Origin: an uncultured Monoglobus sp.
Lineage (GTDB): Bacteria > Bacillota > Clostridia > Monoglobales > Monoglobaceae
Reading direction: 5' to 3'
NCBI GenBank assembly: GCA_947630135.1
Contig: CANRGH010000010.1
Coordinates: 1 to 64,000, forward strand
Length of the DNA stretch: 64,000 nt
Shown: one piece after another, positions 17,925 to 25,797 of the stretch
Layout: each line of letters begins with the position of its first letter
Position numbering within the stretch: the stretch's first letter is position 1
Notes under the pieces: model-generated
Seen by the model: only the letters and a program-made list of their open reading frames with translations
Database searches by the model: none
Told to the model about the DNA's origin: nothing
Program-made: the position numbers and the translations under genes

Positions 17925-19325
17925 ATGTTTGAAAAAACACTGCTTGACGAGCTTGTCAAATTTTCAAAAAAGGACGCGGTGCGCGCGCATATGCCCGGCC
18001 ACAACGGCGGCGAGGGGCTTGACCCGAAGTTCAGACATAACGCCTTCCGCGTTGATGTCACGGAGTTTGACGCCACCGACAATCTTCAAGACCCCAAGGG
18101 GATACTGAAAAAAAGCCGCGAACGGGCCGCCAAAGCCTTCGGGGCCAAAGAGACGTTTTTTCTGGTAAACGGCTCCACCACGGGCATTCAGGCGGCGATA
18201 CTGGCCGCGGCGCCGCGGGGCAGCAAACTGATCGTTGACCGCTGCTGCCATAAATCGGTTATATCGGCCATGATCCTGGCCGGAGCCGAACCGGTGTTTA
18301 TCGAGCCCGAATTTTACCAAAGCCATGGAATTTACGGCGCGGTAACGCCGATCGCGGTCATGGACGCCATGCACGACAATCCTGACGCGGCGGGAGTGGT
18401 CATAACCTCTCCCACATATCACGGCGTTTGCGCGGATATTGAAAAACTGGCGCGGCACGTTCACAGCGCGGACATGTTCCTGCTGGTGGACGAGGCTCAC
18501 GGCGCTCACTTCGCGTTCAGCGACAGCCTGCCCAAAACCGCGCTGAGCCAAGGTGCCGACATGGTCGTGCAAAGCGCCCATAAAATGCTGCCCGCGCTCG
18601 GTCAGACCGCGCTTCTGCATCTGGGCGACAGCAAGCTTGTGTCGGCTGACAGGGTGCGGAAATGCGTGAACATGCTTCAGACCTCAAGTCCGTCATACAT
18701 GCTGCTGGCGTCGCTTGACATGGCGGTCCACCGCATGAGGGGCGACGGCGCCAAGCATCTTGAAAAGCTGATCGAGAGGATCACAGAGCTTAAATCAAAA
18801 ATCGGAGTGCTCAGCGGCGTGTCCTGCGTTGTCAGCAGCGGTCTTGAGAATGACTACGACATAATGAAAACCGTGATCGATTTTTCCGAGCTCGGAATAA
18901 CCGGATACGGCGCGGCGGAGCTGTTGCGCCGCGACTACGGGATATATCCAGAAATGGCCGACGAGCACAGCGTGCTGCTCTATTTCACGGTGGGAACCAC
19001 TCTAAAGGACCTTGAAAGGGCTGACCGCGCGATAACCGATATTTCAAAAACCGAGTTTAAGCCCCAGGCGCTCAAGAACGTGCCCAAGCTTCCGCCGATA
19101 CAGATGTCGGCCGGCGTGGGAAGATCGTTTTACGCCGACACGGAGAGAATTTATATCGGTGAGGCTGTCGGCAGGGTGTGTGCCGAGATCGTGAACTGCT
19201 GCCCGCCGTGCGTGCCTGTGGCGGTTCCGGGCCAGGTCGTTACAAACAGCGTTGTGGAATATTTGAGTGTGCACACCGATATCGAAACGATTGAGGTCGT
19301 CTCGGGCGGGGTGAGCGAAAGTTGA
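17925..19325 (+). CDS. Orn/Lys/Arg decarboxylase family PLP enzyme
   Basis: This 466-residue fold-type I PLP enzyme resembles the Firmicutes SpeA/YaaO group of basic amino-acid decarboxylases. It has the N-terminal AHMPGHNGG motif, the substrate-site NGSTTGIQA, the PLP aspartate in LLVDEAHGAHF and the Schiff-base lysine in QSAHKMLPALGQTA. Substrate (arginine, lysine or ornithine) cannot be told. The ATG at 17925 follows TAGGAG by 8 nt. Its stop overlaps the TTG of holB. In many Clostridia a thymidylate kinase gene sits between these two; here it is absent. Confidence 0.88.
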   Translation: MFEKTLLDELVKFSKKDAVRAHMPGHNGGEGLDPKFRHNAFRVDVTEFDATDNLQDPKGILKKSRERAAKAFGAKETFFLVNGSTTGIQAAILAAAPRGSKLIVDRCCHKSVISAMILAGAEPVFIEPEFYQSHGIYGAVTPIAVMDAMHDNPDAAGVVITSPTYHGVCADIEKLARHVHSADMFLLVDEAHGAHFAFSDSLPKTALSQGADMVVQSAHKMLPALGQTALLHLGDSKLVSADRVRKCVNMLQTSSPSYMLLASLDMAVHRMRGDGAKHLEKLIERITELKSKIGVLSGVSCVVSSGLENDYDIMKTVIDFSELGITGYGAAELLRRDYGIYPEMADEHSVLLYFTVGTTLKDLERADRAITDISKTEFKPQALKNVPKLPPIQMSAGVGRSFYADTERIYIGEAVGRVCAEIVNCCPPCVPVAVPGQVVTNSVVEYLSVHTDIETIEVVSGGVSES

Positions 19326-20308
19326 CGGGATATTTTGACGGCCTGTGGGGCCATGACGGCGTTAAGGCAATTCTTGAAAATGCCCTTGTGACCGAAAAGA
19401 TCGGCCACGCCTATATATTCTGTGGTCCGGCGGGCGTTGGCAGACGCACGGCGGCCGAGATGTTCGCACGCGCGGCTGTCGGAGCCTCAAAGGGAATGAA
19501 CCCCGACATAATAACCGTTTCAAACGAATGGTGCGGGGTCGAGAGCAGGTCGGACACAATTTTAGCCGACACGATAAACGAGATGCGCTCGGATATTTAT
19601 ATCAAACCTTACGGCGGCGGACGGAAATTCTATATTGTGCCAAAGGGCGACACGATGAACACCGCCTCGCAGAACAAGCTGCTTAAGGTGTTTGAGGAAC
19701 CGCCCGCGTATTGCACGATAATTCTCATTGCCGAGAACCTGAACCGTTTTCTGCCCACAATTTTGTCAAGGGCCTCGGTCATAAGATTTTCAGCGCTGCC
19801 GGACAGCGTTGTCGCGCGGTACCTTGAGGAAAATTTCGGAATGAGCGCCGACGAGGCGGCGGTCCGCGCCGTGATAAGCGGCGGAAGTATAGGAGCTGCC
19901 GCGGCGCTTAAGGACGATCCCGAGCCCGAGCGGCTCAGAAACGCGGCTATCGACGGGCTTGTTTCAATGGTTGAAAATAACAACGGAAACATGATCCTGT
20001 TTTCAAATTTTTTAAAATCCGAAAATAACGGGACCGATTTCATATTCTCGGTGCTTAAAAGCTTTTTAAGCGACCTGGTCTATATGAAGCTGGGCCTTGA
20101 GCAAAACATATTAAACAAAGACAAAACAAAGCAGCTCGGACGCTTGGCGGCTGCCGTTCCCGAAAGCGGGGCGGCGAGAATGCTTGACGTTGCCGTCAAA
20201 TACGAGCGCGTGAACAAAACAAACGCAAATTTTCGCATGACAATGTTCTGCATGGCATGCGAGCTTTGGGAGGAAATACATGGTAGAAATTATAGGAGTA
20301 CGATTTAA
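19322..20308 (+). CDS. holB: DNA polymerase III delta-prime subunit
   Basis: Delta-prime is the stator of the clamp loader. This 328-residue protein has the AAA+ N-terminus (GHDGVKAILENALVTEKIGH) and SRASVIRF in the sensor region. The P-loop reads GPAGVGRRT, with Arg where ATPases have Lys, and the four-Cys zinc module is missing. Both fit a delta-prime that does not hydrolyse ATP. The start is TTG at 19322, overlapping the preceding stop by 4 nt. It overlaps ricT by 29 nt. Confidence 0.88.
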   Translation: MTGYFDGLWGHDGVKAILENALVTEKIGHAYIFCGPAGVGRRTAAEMFARAAVGASKGMNPDIITVSNEWCGVESRSDTILADTINEMRSDIYIKPYGGGRKFYIVPKGDTMNTASQNKLLKVFEEPPAYCTIILIAENLNRFLPTILSRASVIRFSALPDSVVARYLEENFGMSADEAAVRAVISGGSIGAAAALKDDPEPERLRNAAIDGLVSMVENNNGNMILFSNFLKSENNGTDFIFSVLKSFLSDLVYMKLGLEQNILNKDKTKQLGRLAAAVPESGAARMLDVAVKYERVNKTNANFRMTMFCMACELWEEIHGRNYRSTI

Positions 20309-21395
20309 CAGTTCGGGAAAGGCGTATTACTTCGACCCCTGCGGTATGAAGCTTTCAATCGGAACAATGGTCGTGGTTGAGACCGCCCGAGGAGTGGAAA
20401 TGGGCAAGGTGTCTATCCCCAACCGCGAGGTGCCGGAGGAGGACATCAAGGCGCCGCTCAAAAAAATATTAAGAATAGCCAACGACGAGGACAAAAAGCA
20501 GGCTGAGGAAAACAAGATCAAAGAGAAGGAAGCCCGCGTTATAGCGGTTGATCTCATCCGTCAGCACGGTCTTGAGATGAAGCTTATCGACGTTGAGTAC
20601 ACGTTTGACCGCAGCAAGATATTGTTCTATTTCACGGCCGACGGCCGCGTGGATTTCCGCGAGCTCGTAAAGTCGCTCGCGGGCGTGTTCAGAACGCGCA
20701 TAGAGCTGCGTCAGATCGGCGTGCGCGACGAGGCGCGGCAGCTCGGCAGCATAGGCATCTGCGGCAGATTTTTGTGCTGCAGCACCTTCCTTGACGATTT
20801 CCGCCCCGTTTCGATCAAAATGGCGAAGGAGCAGGGCCTGTCCCTCAACCCGACCAAGATCTCGGGCGTGTGCGGAAGGCTCATGTGCTGCCTCCAGTAC
20901 GAGCAGGCGGCCTATGACGACGCGCTCAAGACCATGCCTCACAGAGGCGAGACGGTCGAGACCCCGGACGGCACGGGTATCGTGGCCGACACGAACACGT
21001 TAAAACAGCTTGTTTATGTCAAGATGGACGAGTCCCAGAGCCATAAATACGAGGTGTATAAGCCGGGCGAGTTTAATATCGTCGGAAAGACGCCCACCGT
21101 TTCGCTTGACGAGGTAAGGGAAAAGCGCGCGAAGGAGGCGAAGGAAAAAGAGCTTGAAAACGCCGTTCCTTACGCCACTTTGCCGACTGTCGACGAGGAG
21201 CCCGAGCCGCAGGAGGAGAGAAAACGCTCCGGGAACCGCCGCAGGCGGAACAGACGGAACGGCGGCGCGGAACGCGCGGCGGAAAAAGACGCGCCCGAAA
21301 GCCAATCAAACGGCGCGGAGGCGGCCCCGCGTAAAAACAGACGGCCGCGGAATAACAAGAAAAGACCCGCCAGGGGCGGATACGGCAATCAATAA
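20280..21395 (+). CDS. ricT: PSP1-domain protein RicT (YaaT)
   Basis: In Bacillus, RicT works with RicA and RicF in a complex that carries [4Fe-4S] clusters, promotes RNase Y-dependent mRNA maturation and affects sporulation. The 371-residue protein has the PSP1 core with the conserved cysteine pattern GICGRFLCCSTF and GVCGRLMCCLQYE. A C-terminal tail of about 75 residues is rich in Arg, Asn, Lys and Glu and likely binds RNA or is disordered. GGGAGG precedes the ATG, inside the 3' end of holB. Confidence 0.9.
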   Translation: MVEIIGVRFNSSGKAYYFDPCGMKLSIGTMVVVETARGVEMGKVSIPNREVPEEDIKAPLKKILRIANDEDKKQAEENKIKEKEARVIAVDLIRQHGLEMKLIDVEYTFDRSKILFYFTADGRVDFRELVKSLAGVFRTRIELRQIGVRDEARQLGSIGICGRFLCCSTFLDDFRPVSIKMAKEQGLSLNPTKISGVCGRLMCCLQYEQAAYDDALKTMPHRGETVETPDGTGIVADTNTLKQLVYVKMDESQSHKYEVYKPGEFNIVGKTPTVSLDEVREKRAKEAKEKELENAVPYATLPTVDEEPEPQEERKRSGNRRRRNRRNGGAERAAEKDAPESQSNGAEAAPRKNRRPRNNKKRPARGGYGNQ

Positions 21396-21397
21396 AA

Positions 21398-22141
21398 ATG
21401 AGAAGATTTTTCACCGAGCCCGATAACATAAAAGACGGGCTGATCGAGATAAAAGAGGACGCGGCGCACATTTCGCGGGTGCTGCGCATGGAGAAGGGCG
21501 ACACTATTGTTGTGTTCGACGGCAGCGGAGCGGAGTATGAAGCCGAGATCGTCGAAATCGACGGCGGGCTTATCCGCGCCGAGATCAAGGCGGAGCAAAG
21601 AACCGCGTGTGAACCGAAGATCCGCGTCACGCTTTTTCAGGGTATTCCGAAGGCGGGAAAGCTTGAGACCGTTGTCCAAAAGGCCGTGGAGCTCGGCGCC
21701 GCAGGGATCGTGCCTTTTCGGGCCGACCGCTCGGTGGCGAGGATCCCCGACGGCCCCAAGGGAGAGCAAAAAATCGCGCGGCTGAACAAAATCGCCCGCG
21801 AAGCCGCGAAACAGTGCGGACGCGGCGTGGTTCCTGAGGTCGCGGCGCCTGTCTCGACGGACGGAATGATCGACATGATAAAAAATCTTGATATGGCGGT
21901 AATGCTGTACGAGGAGCTCGGCCACGCGGGCGAGAAAAATCTCAAATCAGTACTGAGCCGCCCCGCGGTGAGTATAGGCGTCGTCATCGGTCCCGAGGGC
22001 GGATTTTCCGCCGCCGAGGCGGAAAGGCTCACCGCTCTTCCGAACGTTTACACGGCGGGATTGGGGCCGAGAATACTGAGGACCGAGACCGCGGGCATAG
22101 CGGCGCTGGCGGTGATCATGTATGAAAAAAACGAGATTTAG
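21398..22141 (+). CDS. rsmE: 16S rRNA (uracil-1498-N3)-methyltransferase
   Basis: RsmE methylates U1498 of 16S rRNA. The 247-residue SPOUT protein has the RNA-binding N-terminal domain and the knotted SAM site: IGPEGGFSAAEAERL and LGPRILRTETAGIAAL. It starts 2 nt after ricT and overlaps the radical SAM gene by 20 nt, so the operon is tightly packed. Confidence 0.94.
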   Translation: MRRFFTEPDNIKDGLIEIKEDAAHISRVLRMEKGDTIVVFDGSGAEYEAEIVEIDGGLIRAEIKAEQRTACEPKIRVTLFQGIPKAGKLETVVQKAVELGAAGIVPFRADRSVARIPDGPKGEQKIARLNKIAREAAKQCGRGVVPEVAAPVSTDGMIDMIKNLDMAVMLYEELGHAGEKNLKSVLSRPAVSIGVVIGPEGGFSAAEAERLTALPNVYTAGLGPRILRTETAGIAALAVIMYEKNEI

Positions 22142-23036
22142 TGCGGACGCGCTCAAAAGCTGCGCCCTCTGCCCCAGAGAATGCGGAGCCGACAGAACCG
22201 CGGGCGGACGCGGCTTTTGCGGCATGGACGACAGAATAAAAATCGCCAGATGCGCCCCGCACTATTGGGAGGAGCCGTGCGTCTCGGGCGAAAACGGTTC
22301 GGGAGCGATATTCTTTTCGGGCTGCACATTGGGCTGCGTATATTGCCAGAACGGCGAGATAAGCCGCGGACGCAAGGGATTTTATCTGACGCCGCGGGAG
22401 CTTTCGGAAAAAATGCTCGAGCTTCAGGGCTTGGGCGTTCATAACATAAATCTGGTCACGCCCACTCATCAAATTCCGATGATTGCCGAGGCGGTTTACG
22501 CGGCGAGGCAAAGCGGGCTCGATCTGCCGATCGTGTATAACTGCGGCGGCTATGAAAAGCCCGCAACCGTGCGGGCGCTTAACGGCCTCGCGGACGTTTA
22601 TTTACCAGATATGAAATATTATTCGGCTAAATATTCAAAAAAGTATTCTTATGCATATGACTATTTTGAATACGCCAAGGCCGCGATCGACGAGATGGTG
22701 AAGCAGACCGGCCCGTGCCGCTTTGACGGCGGCGGGATCATCACCCGCGGAGTGATAGTCCGCCACCTGATGCTGCCCGGACTGCTGTTTGACAGCAAAA
22801 AGGTAATCGAGTATTTATACAAAACATATAAAGACGATATTTATATAAGCCTTATGTGCCAGTACACGCCCGTCCGGCATGCCGCGGAGCGGTTCCCGGA
22901 GCTTGACCGGAAGCTGCCGCGATCGCATTACGAAGCGCTTGTTGAGCACTGCGTTTATCTGGGCATAAAAAATATGTATATTCAGGAGCCGGAGTCGGCG
23001 GACAGCCGCTACATACCGGAATTTTACGGAGAATAA
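22122..23036 (+). CDS. radical SAM protein, PflA-activase-like
   Basis: This 304-residue protein binds a [4Fe-4S] cluster through SGCTLGCVYCQN (Cx3Cx2C), the radical SAM signature. A preceding Cys-rich segment (CALCPRECGADR and GFCGM) may bind a second cluster or metal. It resembles the PflA-related group often annotated as pyruvate-formate-lyase activating-like, but no glycyl-radical enzyme gene is near, so its target is unknown. It is translationally coupled to rsmE. Confidence 0.82.
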   Translation: MKKTRFSADALKSCALCPRECGADRTAGGRGFCGMDDRIKIARCAPHYWEEPCVSGENGSGAIFFSGCTLGCVYCQNGEISRGRKGFYLTPRELSEKMLELQGLGVHNINLVTPTHQIPMIAEAVYAARQSGLDLPIVYNCGGYEKPATVRALNGLADVYLPDMKYYSAKYSKKYSYAYDYFEYAKAAIDEMVKQTGPCRFDGGGIITRGVIVRHLMLPGLLFDSKKVIEYLYKTYKDDIYISLMCQYTPVRHAAERFPELDRKLPRSHYEALVEHCVYLGIKNMYIQEPESADSRYIPEFYGE

Positions 23037-23049
23037 AGGGGGATATGCC

Positions 23050-24138
23050 ATGAAAACCTACACCAAAGAGCAGTACGAGGCACTCAAGCGCGAGATCGAG
23101 GGGATCGACTTCGCCGAGGTGAAGCTTGAGAACGAATGTGAGGAACGCGTGTGCTGCGACCTTAATTTATGGGACGGCCGAAATACCGTTCTGGGATATG
23201 CCGACGTCTCATGGTCAAGCAGCGAGCCGTCGTCTGTCTCGACCTCGGGAGAGGTAGTCTGCATGCCCGAGGAAAAGAGCGTCAAGATAACGGCCCACTT
23301 TTCATATCAGGACTATCCGGATATCGAGATCGATAAGTCGTTTGAGCTGACCGTGCTCAAGGGCAGCGGCGAGAGGAAAAAAGCCGCCAAAAGGACGGTT
23401 GACAGAAAAAACAGACCCGTTTTGTTTGTGATAGGCGACTCGACGGCGAGCCCCTATCCCCATTCCGGGGAGAACAACCGTTTTCCGCAGACAGGCTGGG
23501 CGCAGTATTTTGACAAGTATTTTGACGAGAGCAAGATACTGGTGCTTGACATAGCCATGAGCGGACGAAGCGCCAAGAGCTATATGACCGAGGACAATTT
23601 CAAATTTTTTAAATCGGAGATACGCGAAGGCGATTATTTGATCCTCCAATTCGGCCACAACGACTCAAAGGCGCAGGACCAAAACCGCTACGCTCCCGCA
23701 AGCGGCGGGATAGACGAGGAGGGCTCGTATAAGAACCTTATGAGCGAATACATAAAAATCGCGCGGGGCGCGGGTGCGAACCCGATATTGGCGACCTCGG
23801 TCAGCCGCAGAAAGCTGTCGGACGCGAGCCTTGAGGAATATGTGAACGCCGCCAAGGAGCTGGGAAAGGAGCTCGGCGTTCCGGTGCTTGATCTTTACGC
23901 GCGCGTCAACGGCTGGATAAACGAGGTCGGCCTTGAGGAAGCTAAGTCGCTCTATAAGATTATAAGGCCGCACGACGAGCGGTTCATGTATAATCCCGAG
24001 TTTTTAAACTCACAGTTCTACGAGCCGGGCGACAATGACGACACCCACCTTAACATTTTCGGCGCCGACAAGATTGCGGGCTGGGCGGCTGAGGAGATTA
24101 GACTCGAAGTACCCGAACTGGCAAAATATCTGAAATAA
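23050..24138 (+). CDS. SGNH esterase (rhamnogalacturonan acetylesterase-like) with N-terminal Ig-like domain
   Basis: This 362-residue hydrolase has the nucleophile in GDSTAS (Ser131), then SGRSAKSY, the block III FGHNDSK, and a C-terminal DDTHLN with Asp and His, as in CE12 acetylesterases that strip acetyl groups from pectin. Residues about 35-105 (WSSSEPSSVSTSGEV) resemble the atrophied bacterial Ig domain found on secreted glycan enzymes. Yet there is no signal peptide, so the protein appears cytoplasmic. AGGGGG lies 6-11 nt before the ATG. It closes the holB-rsmE run. Confidence 0.82.
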   Translation: MKTYTKEQYEALKREIEGIDFAEVKLENECEERVCCDLNLWDGRNTVLGYADVSWSSSEPSSVSTSGEVVCMPEEKSVKITAHFSYQDYPDIEIDKSFELTVLKGSGERKKAAKRTVDRKNRPVLFVIGDSTASPYPHSGENNRFPQTGWAQYFDKYFDESKILVLDIAMSGRSAKSYMTEDNFKFFKSEIREGDYLILQFGHNDSKAQDQNRYAPASGGIDEEGSYKNLMSEYIKIARGAGANPILATSVSRRKLSDASLEEYVNAAKELGKELGVPVLDLYARVNGWINEVGLEEAKSLYKIIRPHDERFMYNPEFLNSQFYEPGDNDDTHLNIFGADKIAGWAAEEIRLEVPELAKYLK

Positions 24139-24157
24139 AACTTTAATCAAAAAAATC

Positions 24158-24186
24158 TTGACAAATAAGTGTTTTTTTGAGATAAT
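24158..24186 (+). promoter_or_regulatory. sigma-A promoter of the ATP synthase operon
   Basis: Consensus TTGACA (24158-24163) and GATAAT (24181-24186) have a 17-bp spacer. The leader is about 90 nt. Confidence 0.8.
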
Positions 24187-24284
24187 ATGAAAGGTTGATA
24201 ATCAGAAAACAAAGAGGAAATCAATGATGATTGCTTGTCTGAGATTTTCTCTTTTGCTTTTGAACAAAACAGGAGGCGAAAACT

Positions 24285-24977
24285 GTGGAAGGCATAGCTT
24301 CGGAAATGTACAATTTGCTCAACGAGACAAAGATTGCGTTCACCGTGCCGATATTCGGCGGCATACCAATCCCCGAGTCGGTCGTTGTGACATGGGGAAT
24401 AATGGCGGTCGTGGTTTTATTCTGCGCGATTTTTGTGCGGGGCTTTGACGTTATGCCCGGGCGGCTCCAGACCGCGATCGAGATGTTTGTGGGCTGGATA
24501 TATGACTTCTTTACCGGAATTCTCGGCGAGAAGGGCAAAAGGTATATCCCGTACCTCGGTACGGTCCTGATATATATCGGCTGCGCCAATATTGTGGGTC
24601 TGTTCGGCCTCACGCCGCCAACCAAGGATCTGAACGTGACAGCGGGCCTCGCGATAATGAGCATCGTGCTGGTAGAGGCGGCGGGCATCCGCGCCAAGGG
24701 CGCGCGGGGCTGGCTCAAAAGCTTTAAGAGCCCCATGCCGGTTATGCTGCCGTTTAACATATTGGAGCTTGTGATAAAGCCGCTGTCGCTGTGCATGCGT
24801 CTTTTCGGAAACGTGCTGGGCGCGTTTGTTATCATGGAGCTTATCAAGGCGGTCGTGCCGCTGATCGTGCCGCTGCCGTTCAGCTTCTATTTTGACATAT
24901 TCGACGGCCTGCTTCAGGCGTACGTGTTCGTCTTCCTGACCGCGCTCTATATCAGCGAGGCTATGGACACGGAATGA
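24285..24977 (+). CDS. atpB: ATP synthase F0 subunit a
   Basis: Subunit a forms the half-channels that carry ions to and from the c-ring. The 230-residue membrane protein has the essential arginine in the helix LSLCMRLFGNVLGAF and the C-terminal helices (FDGLLQAYVFVFLTALYISEA). The start is GTG at 24285, 8 nt after a perfect AGGAGG. It begins the operon atpB-E-F-HA-G-D-C. No atpI precedes it. Confidence 0.95.
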   Translation: MEGIASEMYNLLNETKIAFTVPIFGGIPIPESVVVTWGIMAVVVLFCAIFVRGFDVMPGRLQTAIEMFVGWIYDFFTGILGEKGKRYIPYLGTVLIYIGCANIVGLFGLTPPTKDLNVTAGLAIMSIVLVEAAGIRAKGARGWLKSFKSPMPVMLPFNILELVIKPLSLCMRLFGNVLGAFVIMELIKAVVPLIVPLPFSFYFDIFDGLLQAYVFVFLTALYISEAMDTE

Positions 24978-25048
24978 CATGCCGCGCAGCGTGACAAGGT
25001 AAATAATTTTTCAAACATATATATAATGATAAAAGGAGATGCATATTT

Positions 25049-25273
25049 ATGGGAGCATTAATAGCAGTCGGTGCCGGCATTGCGGCGCTCACGGGACTCG
25101 GAGCGGGCATAGGAATAGGAATTGCCACATCCAAAGCGGCCGAGGCCATAGCGAGACAGCCCGAGGCGAAGGGCGATATTAACAAGACGCTGCTGCTGGG
25201 CTGCGCTCTGGCGGAGGCCACCGCGATCTACGGCTTCGTTATCGCTATCATGATCATACTGTTCCTCGGATAG
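25049..25273 (+). CDS. atpE: ATP synthase F0 subunit c
   Basis: This 74-residue hairpin protein forms the rotor ring. Helix 1 has GLGAGIGIGIATSK, the loop has ARQPEAKGD, and helix 2 carries the ion-binding glutamate (LAEATAIYGF, Glu56). The Gln and Ser that complete sodium-binding sites in sodium c-rings are replaced by Ile23 and Ala57, while Thr58 and Tyr61 remain. AAAGGAG before the ATG fits high expression. A TATAAT in the 71-nt gap after atpB might add an internal promoter. Confidence 0.95.
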   Translation: MGALIAVGAGIAALTGLGAGIGIGIATSKAAEAIARQPEAKGDINKTLLLGCALAEATAIYGFVIAIMIILFLG

Positions 25274-25317
25274 GACAGCGCGTGATCGGAAATCAGCAAT
25301 AACGGAGGTCGATAAAG

Positions 25318-25797
25318 ATGCTTAACTTAAACTGGAATATAATCTGGATCTTTGTGAACATAATCATCCTGTTCCTTTTGCTGCGTATTTTTCTCTATAA
25401 GCCGGTTATGAAGATACTGGACAAGCGCGCCGCCTCGATAAAAAAATCCCTGGACGACGCCGAGGATGCCAAAAAAGACGCGGCGGAGCTTAAGGCGAAA
25501 TACGCTTCGGAGCTTAAAAACGCCGGCGCCCGAGCTGACGCGATAATAAAAGAGGCCACCGACAATGCGAAGGTCCAGCGCGAAAAGATAATTGACAAGG
25601 CCAAAAACGACGCCGACAACATAATCAAAAGCGCCGAAAAGCAGGTCGAGCTTGACAGGGAGCAGGCCATGAAGGAAATGCGCTCCGAGATCGCCGACAT
25701 CGCTCTCAGGGCGGCGCACAAGGCCATGGAGCAGGGAGATGTTTCCGAGACCTCTATCAGCAGCTTTTTAAGACAGGTAGGTGAGAGCGATGATTAA
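25318..25797 (+). CDS. atpF: ATP synthase F0 subunit b
   Basis: This 159-residue peripheral-stalk subunit has one N-terminal membrane helix ([20 protein letters not shown]) and a long charged coiled coil rich in Ala, Lys, Glu and Asp. It ends in a region that should contact the delta domain of the next protein. GGAGG lies upstream, and it overlaps the atpHA gene by 8 nt. Confidence 0.94.
   Translation: MLNLNWNIIWIFVNIIILFLLLRIFLYKPVMKILDKRAASIKKSLDDAEDAKKDAAELKAKYASELKNAGARADAIIKEATDNAKVQREKIIDKAKNDADNIIKSAEKQVELDREQAMKEMRSEIADIALRAAHKAMEQGDVSETSISSFLRQVGESDD

Noticed and set aside
24224-24448. 74-codon ORF in the atpB leader, with GAGG upstream of its ATG
   Set aside because: It runs deep into atpB in another frame and shows no protein-like features; it is not atpI.
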